Shown here: piece by piece, positions 1 through 5,372 of the stretch | Layout of the letters: each line of letters begins with the position of its first letter | Position numbering within the stretch: the first letter of the stretch is position 1 | NCBI GenBank assembly: GCA_031283785.1 | Contig: JAITBC010000223.1 | Location: forward strand, 1 to 5,459 | Origin: Tannerella sp. | Lineage (GTDB): Bacteria; Bacteroidota; Bacteroidia; Bacteroidales; Tannerellaceae | Direction: 5' to 3' | Length of the DNA stretch: 5,459 nucleotides | The notes under the pieces: model-generated | Seen by the model: the letters and a program-made list of their open reading frames with translations, nothing else | The model's database searches: none | Told to the model about the DNA's origin: nothing | Translations under genes and position numbers: made by a program

Positions 1-1
1 T

Positions 2-136
2 TTCGGCGCTAAGGACTTTTTCCAAATCGAAGTAAAATCCATTCGCCGTTTTACGCCGAGGGACTATCTTTTCCCGTTTAGTGTCGGTAATATGAACGTC
101 AATGCAAACCTGATACAAAATCCGGGATGGAAATGA
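2..136 (+). CDS. SusD/RagB-family nutrient-binding lipoprotein, C-terminal end (partial)
   Basis: This is the last 44 codons of a gene that enters from the left edge, closed by TGA at 134-136. The residues DYLFPFSVGNMNVNANLIQNPGW match the usual SusD ending, where a [YF]LxPIP stretch is followed by an N-x-N-x-x-L-x-QNPG(Y/W) tail. SusD proteins are outer-membrane lipoproteins that cap a SusC TonB-dependent transporter and help capture glycans, so a SusC gene would be expected just upstream, outside the window. The PIP motif is degenerate here (PFS). The visible part has no frameshift, but whether the whole gene is intact cannot be judged. The identification rests on a short tail plus the PUL-type genes that follow. 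Confidence 0.85.
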   Translation, partial: FGAKDFFQIEVKSIRRFTPRDYLFPFSVGNMNVNANLIQNPGWK

Positions 137-161
137 AACCTCATCATCAATTACGAAGCAT

Positions 162-181
162 TTGTAATCTGCATTTTACAA
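162..181. repeat. Short inverted repeat TTGTAA-N8-TTACAA after the SusD-like gene
   Basis: TTGTAA at 162-167 is the exact reverse complement of TTACAA at 176-181, with an 8-base loop. The stem is only 6 bp, mostly A/T, and has no following T-run, so it is a poor intrinsic terminator. It may be a weak hairpin between two co-transcribed genes or chance in A/T-rich DNA. Confidence 0.25.
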
Positions 182-185
182 TTCA

Positions 186-231
186 TAATTTGTATTGTAA
201 TTTGTATTGCAATTCTTCATTCTTCATTCTT
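186..231. repeat. Two adjacent short tandem repeats in the spacer upstream of the DUF5000 lipoprotein
   Basis: TAATTTGTATTG occurs twice in perfect tandem (186-197 and 198-209). It is followed almost at once by ATTCTTC repeated at 212-218 and 219-225 and partly at 226-231. Together they fill about half of the 115-base spacer between the SusD-like gene and the next lipoprotein. Simple A/T-rich tandem repeats are common in Bacteroidales spacers and can change length by slippage. No exact Bacteroidetes -7 box (TAnnTTTG) lies in them; TAATTTG is one base short. Confidence 0.6.
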
Positions 232-251
232 AATTTTTAATTCGTTATCTT

Positions 252-1538
252 ATGAAGCTAAAAAATAAATTTCTATTGCTTATTGCTGCAATAATCTCCA
301 TATTATTGTCTGCCTGCGACGAAGGCGCCCGTTTTGAGATCGGCTACGACGATTCAGTAGCGCCTGCCCCGCCGACATTTCTCCGTTACCGCCCGCTGTA
401 CGGCGGCGCCACGCTGTGGTTCGAAGCGCCCAAAGACGAAGACCTGCTCAGTATCGACGCCACCTACCTGAATCCCGAAGGCAAGGAAGTATGGTTTTCC
501 GTCTCTTTTTACACCGATTCCATCAATGTGCTCGGATTCAGCGATACGATTCCGAAAAACGTCAAACTGTTTGCCGTTGACCGCGCCGGCAACAGGTCAA
601 AGGCGGTAGAGGTGAAAGTCACGCCGCAGGAATCCGCCGTTTCCATGCTTGCCGAAACCCTGCATGTCATTCCCGGATTTTCTTCGCTTTTCGTCAACTG
701 GGAAAATATACTGGAACAGGATATGAAAGTATTCGTCGATTATACCTATTCCGAAAAGGGAGTACAAAAAGAAGGGCACGCAATCTATACCTCCAACCTC
801 GACAGCGAACAGCGCCTGATCCGCGACTTAAACCTTACGCCGCAGGAAGCCGTGAACGTAAAAGTGCGGGTGGAAGACTTTTACGGCAACACCATCTCCA
901 AAGATTTAGGGAAATTCAACCTTTTGGAGGACAGTAAAATACCCAAGGACAAATGGAAAATGCCCAACACGAACGATTCCATAGGGGGCGTACCCCAAGC
1001 CTATCTTAATGGGGTAGAAGGACGGGCTTATAAGGTTATCGACGACATCCCCGACAACTGGTATCTGAACAATTTCGGCCATAGCAACTGGATGGGCAGG
1101 ACAGGGAACCCCCGGGACGGCAATACCCCCTGGAACATTATGATAGACCTGGGCGATTATTATGAACTGAGCCGTATTGTTACACACCAGTGGCACAGCC
1201 GGGGAGTGAACATGAATGATGATAATGCGAAAAATCGCGGATTCTATTATGGCTTCGAAAATGTAGGTATTTACCGGATGTACGTCTGGGACGAGGATTT
1301 GCAGCAATGGAATCCCATCCGTACCCATAAGATCACTTTCCCCGAAAATCTCACAAGCCGGCAATACTGGCTGCTCGGATATGCGGGAGACATGGCCTAC
1401 ATGTACCCCGACGCGCCGGGGTTTACCAAACCTACAAGGTGGTTCCGCTATGAAGCCCTGTACGGGTTTAATGATGATTACAAGTCCGGCTGCACATCAA
1501 TATCAGAGATAACGCTGTATGGAAAAAAAACCAATTAA
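252..1538 (+). CDS. Surface lipoprotein with DUF4959-DUF5126-DUF5000 architecture (PUL glycan-binding protein)
   Basis: This 428-residue lipoprotein is probably a surface glycan-binding accessory of the SusC/SusD system. Residues 1-21 form a signal peptide (KLKNK, then a hydrophobic core) ending in the lipobox LLSAC with the lipidated Cys at 22. The acidic DE right after it fits a Bacteroidetes surface-export signal. Two Ig/Fn3-like segments follow: about 23-127 (DUF4959-like, closing with DRAGNRSKAVEVKVTP) and about 128-228 (DUF5126-like). Residues about 245-425 match DUF5000, a discoidin-like (F5/8 type C) beta-sandwich rich in Trp and Tyr, including DNWYLNNFGHSNWMG, TPWNIMIDLG, THQWHSRG and a closing SISEITLYG. 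The length is normal for the family and the frame is open throughout. It follows the SusD-like gene by 115 bases and precedes the next lipoprotein by 14, as in an operon. Domain names come from family knowledge, not a search; the ligand is unknown. Confidence 0.92.
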   Translation: MKLKNKFLLLIAAIISILLSACDEGARFEIGYDDSVAPAPPTFLRYRPLYGGATLWFEAPKDEDLLSIDATYLNPEGKEVWFSVSFYTDSINVLGFSDTIPKNVKLFAVDRAGNRSKAVEVKVTPQESAVSMLAETLHVIPGFSSLFVNWENILEQDMKVFVDYTYSEKGVQKEGHAIYTSNLDSEQRLIRDLNLTPQEAVNVKVRVEDFYGNTISKDLGKFNLLEDSKIPKDKWKMPNTNDSIGGVPQAYLNGVEGRAYKVIDDIPDNWYLNNFGHSNWMGRTGNPRDGNTPWNIMIDLGDYYELSRIVTHQWHSRGVNMNDDNAKNRGFYYGFENVGIYRMYVWDEDLQQWNPIRTHKITFPENLTSRQYWLLGYAGDMAYMYPDAPGFTKPTRWFRYEALYGFNDDYKSGCTSISEITLYGKKTN

Positions 1539-1552
1539 AAATTTAAACAGTT

Positions 1553-3133
1553 ATGAACAGGATTAACAAACAGATAAATTATGCGGGGAAGCGACATGCG
1601 GCTTCCCTCCTGCCCGTCCTCATCGCCTTATCGACGCTGTTACTATACAATGCCTGCGACGATATGTACGACGATATTAAAAAGTTTTCCCTCAAGGAAG
1701 TAGTATATCCGGCAAAGTTTGATACCATTTTCGCTTCCGTCGGGTTCGAACGTGTGGAGATTGATTTGAACATTGCAGGACGTGTCCCGGCCGGGGAAAT
1801 GAAACTGGGGAAAGCCAAGAAAACCGTCGTATTGTGGAACGACGGCAAAGATTCGCTCGCCATCGACAGCGTTTGCTCGTGGGTGAATATTACGGGACTG
1901 ACAGAATCGCGGCTTTACCGGTTCAACATCTTTACCGAAGACGAATACGGCAACCGCTCTACGCCGCGGGAGATCGCCGTAACGCCTTATACGCGGGAGG
2001 ACTTGAAAATACTGTCGCTTACGCCGCCGCGAATCACGGAATCCACCTCCTCCGCCCTGCTCGAATGGCAGCAACGCCTCTCTTCCGCATACTGTACGGT
2101 GTTCGACTATTATTACGAATATACCGACAGGAATAACCAGGTACATTCCGGCGAAGGCGAGGGCGACCTGCCCAGTTTCTTTGTCGAAGACGTGCAACAG
2201 GGGCGCGAGGTGCCCGTCAACATGAAATTCAACATCCTTCCGGTACATGAAAAAAAAGCGCTCTTAGATACGGTTGAGTGGAATACGCAATATATGCTGA
2301 CAATTTCCGACGCAGCCATGCCTGACATTTTCCTGAAATCGCCCGAACCGGCGGCCATGTTTCATATTACCGAAAGCGAGTTCCCGAATGCTTTCTCATG
2401 GACAAAAGTGGAGGGAGTAAACGGTTATACATTGAAAATATCGCCCAATGCATTCTTTTCTCCTTCGGAAACGTTCAGCATCGACGTGGGCGATGTCAAT
2501 GAATATGAAGTGGAGCGTACTGTATTCGAAACGGCGCTTGCTACATCGCACGTCAAAGAAACCACTTTATACTGGACGGTGGTACCGACTTCCGGCTTAC
2601 AGGCCAGGAACCAGATACGTGGAATTATCGGCGAGAAACCGCTTATTGAACTGGCCATGTTTGACGACTGCGAAACGCTTACAGGATGGGGCGGATCGAA
2701 AGGCGGTTTTGTGCTGGACGAAAACTGTACGCAGGGGCGGTATTCCATAAGTATTACGGCTCCCAATACTGTTGCTTTTGAAAAAATCTATCCTACTCCC
2801 GTAAATGTAGGAACTGTTATGAAAGAAGCGTGCTACCTGGCTCTTGACGTTTATATTTCGGATCGCAACCTTTTAGGAGGAGAGGTCGTCGAAACCTATC
2901 TTGAAATAACAAGTTCCGGAACATGTGATGTCGATGAATTGTGCTGGATCCACACGGAATTACCCCTGCAAACCGGATGGAATCATTGGGTACTTCCCTT
3001 AAGTGCGGCAATTCCGACCGGGGAAATAAACCTTACCCGCGTTAATTATATAAGGTTTTTCAGCCTTACTGGATTCGTCACTCAGCCAAATCTTGTTGTC
3101 AAGCTCGACAATATACGCTTTATGTCATATTAA
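1553..3133 (+). CDS. DUF4998-type PUL lipoprotein with Fn3-like and C-terminal beta-rich domains
   Basis: This 526-residue lipoprotein is likely a second surface glycan-binding protein. A basic N-region and a hydrophobic core (about 17-32) lead to YNAC, a relaxed lipobox with lipidated Cys at 35, then DDMYDD, a strongly acidic start suited to surface export. Residues about 35-250 resemble DUF4998: CDDMYDD, then VVYPAKFD, VVLWNDGKDS and an EYGNRSTPREIAVTP strand pair like that of the preceding lipoprotein. Residues about 258-360 look Fn3/SusE-like (FSWTKVEGVNGYTLKIS, LYWTVVPTSG). Residues about 365-526 form a separate beta-rich module opening MFDDCETLTGW and ending VVKLDNIRFMSY, reminiscent of carbohydrate-binding jelly rolls; it holds five cysteines (373, 392, 427, 458, 464). 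The gene begins 14 bases after its neighbour, and the next start follows two bases after its stop, implying co-transcription. The reading frame is intact. The C-terminal module is not assigned to a named family with confidence. Confidence 0.84.
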   Translation: MNRINKQINYAGKRHAASLLPVLIALSTLLLYNACDDMYDDIKKFSLKEVVYPAKFDTIFASVGFERVEIDLNIAGRVPAGEMKLGKAKKTVVLWNDGKDSLAIDSVCSWVNITGLTESRLYRFNIFTEDEYGNRSTPREIAVTPYTREDLKILSLTPPRITESTSSALLEWQQRLSSAYCTVFDYYYEYTDRNNQVHSGEGEGDLPSFFVEDVQQGREVPVNMKFNILPVHEKKALLDTVEWNTQYMLTISDAAMPDIFLKSPEPAAMFHITESEFPNAFSWTKVEGVNGYTLKISPNAFFSPSETFSIDVGDVNEYEVERTVFETALATSHVKETTLYWTVVPTSGLQARNQIRGIIGEKPLIELAMFDDCETLTGWGGSKGGFVLDENCTQGRYSISITAPNTVAFEKIYPTPVNVGTVMKEACYLALDVYISDRNLLGGEVVETYLEITSSGTCDVDELCWIHTELPLQTGWNHWVLPLSAAIPTGEINLTRVNYIRFFSLTGFVTQPNLVVKLDNIRFMSY

Positions 3134-3135
3134 TT

Positions 3136-4256
3136 ATGTTTATGAAAAGAATTTTATTATTTGGATTGTTTCTTGCTGCTGTCCTCCCGTCCTGCAAGAA
3201 ATCACCGGTATGGACGGAAGAAACGCTCAAGGAGTATGAGGAGTATAATTTTGTGGTTGGCACCCAAACCATAGGCACAATCTACAAGTTTACGGAAAAA
3301 CGGGTATTGGTGGAAACGGCGGAACGTATCGTTGCAATGGGTTCCAATATCCTGAAAATCTCCCTGAATCCGACCTGGCAGGAGAACGCATACGATACGG
3401 AAACCCCTGAAATATTCAGGCAGGCCCCGCCGTTAGTCATCGCTTCACAGGAGCCTGCGGTGAAGGCCATGCTGGATATGGATTTCACCTATATTTTACT
3501 TTGGACGGCTACCCCCGGGGTAAACTGGACGAAAAGTTTTATATAGGACACTGGGAAGGCGACTGGTTGCTGCTGGGGAGTTTCAGCTTTACGCAGGAAC
3601 GCATCGACCCCGTCAGGATTCAGGGAATGATCGACTGGTACAATATCCGGCAAAAAGCGATTGACGACGCCGTAAATGCGACGGTTTCCGATACGGAGGT
3701 TTTCCAGTGCCTGGAACTGAACCGCGTGATACCGGCTATGGAAAACAGATTTGACCAGGTCGTAAACAAAGTGCTGCCTTATGTGGATGTGGATTACGTA
3801 TCCTATTCATCATGGGAATCTACCAATGGAGGGTATGAATATCAGGAACTGAAGAATACACTGTTTAATACCCTCGATTATATCGAAAAAAACATGAAAG
3901 CGAAGGAACGCCTGAAAGGGAAACGTGTGTTTATCGGCGAATATGGGTTCCCGCAGTATGACTATCCGGGAAAACAGGCCTACTGTTCGTTAAATGTGAT
4001 GAAAGCCGGGATAGAATGGGGATGTCCTTTTATCCTTTACTGGGAGATGTACGACAACGAAGGCCGCGGCTACCACATGATTGACAAAAATAATGTGGAA
4101 CAGCCGGTTTACAAGGTTCATCAGGCTTTTTATGAGGAGATGAAAAAGTATGTGCGGGAATACATCGAATCGGAACGGCATGTCCCGGATAATGCGGAAT
4201 TTCGGAACCGGGCAGTCCTGGTTCTTTCCGATCTGCAAAACAGTATAAAAGATTAA
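3136..4256 (+). pseudogene. Clan GH-A-like glycoside hydrolase lipoprotein, frameshifted
   Basis: One ancestral gene is split between two frames. The 5' part (3136-3546, 136 codons) has a signal peptide with lipobox LPSC (Cys 20 from this ATG; ATG at 3142 is an equal alternative) and the start of a TIM barrel (GTQTIG, MGSNILKISLNP, LDMDFTYILLW). The 3' part is open in the other frame from about 3501 (a TTG, unlikely to be a real start) to TAA at 4254-4256. It holds FYIGHWEGDW, MIDWYNIRQKAIDDA, LELN (Glu codon 3714-3716, candidate acid/base), VDYVSYSSW, RVFIGEYGFPQ (Glu codon 3939-3941, candidate nucleophile) and ILYWEMYDNE. This strand pattern with two Glu is typical of clan GH-A (GH5/GH39-like), though I cannot name the family. 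The parts overlap around 3495-3545. As I recall this family, more residues separate FTYxxxW from HWEGDW than here, so a small out-of-frame deletion may accompany the frameshift. The substrate is unknown; a complete enzyme is unlikely to be made. Confidence 0.8.
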
Positions 4257-4319
4257 ACTTCGATTGTTGACTTTGAAGGTAATCTCAAACCGGCAGCGCC
4301 GGAATTAAGTAAAATATAG
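4257..4319 (+). pseudogene. Fossil C-terminal tail of a lost GH2-like gene
   Basis: Directly after the stop of the GH-A gene, the same frame reads TSIVDFEGNLKPAAPELSKI and then TAG at 4317-4319. The tail of the next gene (4642-4707) reads NSIIDFEGNPKLAALEISKIWK. By my count, 51 of 66 aligned bases (4257-4322 against 4642-4707) are identical without gaps, and most differences in the first half are at third codon positions, as expected for diverged coding sequence. The conserved TGG (Trp) of the second copy corresponds to TAG here. The segment has no start or body of its own. The simplest reading is that a tandem GH2 paralogue once stood here and was deleted, leaving about 20 codons. A partial local duplication of the downstream tail is the alternative. 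Confidence 0.7.
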
Positions 4320-4347
4320 AAGAACAAATAAATAAAAGAAAATAAAG
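4320..4347 (+). promoter_or_regulatory. A-rich leader before the GH2 remnant
   Basis: The bases before the ATG at 4348 are almost entirely A with a few G, C and T (for example AAATAAATAAAAGAAAATAAAG). There is no AGGAGG-like motif. Bacteroidota often start translation from unstructured A-rich leaders rather than Shine-Dalgarno pairing, so this probably served as the initiation region and supports ATG 4348 as the original start. Confidence 0.45.
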
Positions 4348-4722
4348 ATGAAACAGTTTAAACATTTTGTAATTATCGGATTATTAATCACCGTTTCCGC
4401 GGCAGGCAGAGCGGAAACTTCAACCCCGTTGACCGTGCGCGACGCATCTGCCCTTGACTGGAAACTCTGGGGTTATCGCCCGAATGTTTGGCGTATGAAT
4501 TTCGTTTTTGAATATGTCGAGGAGCCAGCAGCGTCAAGCCGAAGGCCTTGTCATCGCCCTCGAAAGTTGCAAAAAAGATTCCCACGTTGTGGAGGATTCC
4601 TCATCTGGATGGGGCACGACTGCTTTCCATGCCCTACCAATAATTCAATCATTGATTTTGAAGGGAATCCCAAACTTGCGGCGTTGGAAATAAGTAAAAT
4701 ATGGAAAACACAACAGTTTTAA
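4348..4722 (+). pseudogene. GH2 (beta-mannosidase-like) glycoside hydrolase remnant: N- and C-terminal ends joined by a large deletion
   Basis: A GH2 enzyme of this type is usually about 800-900 residues; 124 codons remain open. Residues 1-22 form a signal peptide (MKQFKHFVIIGLLITVSAAG). Residues 23-52 are a GH2-like N-terminus with VRDASALDWKLWGYRPNVWRMNF. Soon after this, homology jumps to the C-terminal end. From about 4514, frame 2 reads SQQRQAEGLVIALESCKK, resembling the late GH2 barrel segment. At the A6 run 4571-4576 it must slip by -1 to continue as RFPRCGGFLIWMGHDCFPCP and then the tail NNSIIDFEGNPK at 4639-4674. About 700-800 codons, including the catalytic glutamates, are therefore missing, and the C-terminal piece is itself frameshifted. 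Because the first and last pieces share a frame, the ORF stays open to TAA at 4720-4722, but about 25 residues in the middle (53-77) are out-of-frame nonsense. The GH2 and beta-mannosidase assignment is from recalled motifs. Confidence 0.74.
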
Positions 4723-4736
4723 TAACACGGTTGAAG

Positions 4737-5360
4737 ATGAAAAATGATTTGAACATTATTATGACTAGATTATCCCTATTATTGATTTTGTGTTTTTCCG
4801 GGATGGCCTTGTTTGCTGCGAATCTCGGGAACAGGGAGGTGAAAGCTCAAGATATTACAAAAAAGGACACCATTTTCCTGATCGGCCATGCGCACATGGA
4901 CATGAACTGGCTGTGGACAACGTCGGAAACCTTGAAAATGTCCAAGGACAATCTTCGCCAGGCGGTTACTTTTTTGGAAGAATATCCCGGCTATACGGTG
5001 CTGCAAAGCCAGGCTGCCATTTATCAGTTTATAGAACTGACCGACCCGAAGGTTTTTGAACTGCTCAGGAAATATGTGGTGGAAGGGCGTTTGGAACCGG
5101 TCGGCGGCATGTGGACAGAGGGCGACACCAATCTGTCGTCGGGAGAGGCGCTTTGCCGTTCCTTACTACTGGCTCAACGCTACTTCGGACAGCATTTCGG
5201 ACGTGCCGCGCACGTAGGCCGGCTGCCGGATAATTTCGGACATGCCGCCCAACTGCCGCAACTGTTCAAACTGGCGGGCATGGACTATTTTTTATCACAC
5301 ACGGAATTTTCATCTTGCAAAGTTATGCACTTTTTATATGAGATGCGTAACATGAGTTAA
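4737..5360 (+). pseudogene. GH38 alpha-mannosidase, 3'-truncated
   Basis: Family GH38 enzymes are zinc-dependent retaining alpha-mannosidases, typically 800-1,100 residues. Only the N-terminal part of the catalytic domain remains. I prefer ATG 4737; ATG 4761 (MTRLSLLLILCFSGMALFAA, a good signal peptide) is equally plausible, while ATG 4701 lies inside the GH2 remnant. IGHAHMDMNWLWT carries the first zinc-binding His and Asp (codons 4893-4895 and 4899-4901). Next come SQAAIYQFIE, GRLEPVGGMWTEGDTNLSSGE and LPDNFGHAAQLPQLFKLAGMDYF, whose Asp (5229-5231) fits the nucleophile/zinc ligand. Homology stops at about 5298; the last 20 or so codons to TAA 5358-5360 read into unrelated DNA. The fourth zinc ligand and all later domains are absent, so activity is not expected. 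The signal peptide implies a periplasmic or exported enzyme. It lies next to the GH2 remnant, in keeping with a mannose-containing substrate. Confidence 0.9.
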
Positions 5361-5372
5361 TAATTCAAAAAT
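5306..5372 (+). promoter_or_regulatory. Upstream region of the HTH gene with a small inverted repeat
   Basis: This A/T-rich stretch lies between the last GH38-like residues and the ATG at 5373. TAAC (5348-5351) and GTTA (5356-5359) form a 4-bp inverted repeat with a 4-base spacer, and another GTTA sits at 5322-5325. Such a site could be an operator for the HTH protein encoded next to it, but the arms are too short to rule out chance. I find no clear -33/-7 pair on the + strand. Confidence 0.3.

Noticed and set aside
161..192. Possible + strand promoter (TTTG then TAATTTG) before the DUF5000 lipoprotein
   Set aside because: The -7 candidate lacks one base of TAnnTTTG, and the gene is expected to be co-transcribed with SusC/SusD. 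The A/T-rich repeats make chance matches likely.
906..1364. Open minus-strand frame of 152 codons within the DUF5000 lipoprotein
   Set aside because: It lies wholly inside a well-supported coding gene, has no recognisable domain, and its composition fits an antisense shadow.
1834..2136. Open + frame of 100 codons overlapping the DUF4998 lipoprotein
   Set aside because: It is an alternative-frame shadow, Arg/Ala-rich, without domain, leader or independent start signal.
1643..2248. Open minus-strand frame of 201 codons within the DUF4998 lipoprotein
   Set aside because: It is opposite a clear lipoprotein gene, is rich in Arg/Gly/Val runs typical of shadow frames, and has no signal or known motif.
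4257..4319. Stop-codon readthrough extending the GH-A protein into the next 20 codons
   Set aside because: The segment is in the same frame after TAA, but its sequence clearly matches a GH2 tail. It is a deletion scar, not an extension of the GH-A protein.
4568..4580. Programmed -1 ribosomal frameshifting at the A6-G site in the GH2 remnant
   Set aside because: The AAAAAAG string resembles a slippery site, but the frame that would need it is not the one opened by the gene start, and the enzyme core is already deleted. A lost A explains it better.
4701..4736. ATG 4701 as the start of the GH38 gene
   Set aside because: It lies within the end of the GH2 remnant and adds 12 residues unlike a signal peptide. 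ATG 4737 or 4761 fits better.
5318..5325. Minus-strand TAACTTTG, matching the Bacteroidetes -7 consensus TAnnTTTG
   Set aside because: There is no matching TTTG-like -33 element at the right distance on that strand, and no gene to the left on the minus strand. It is probably chance.
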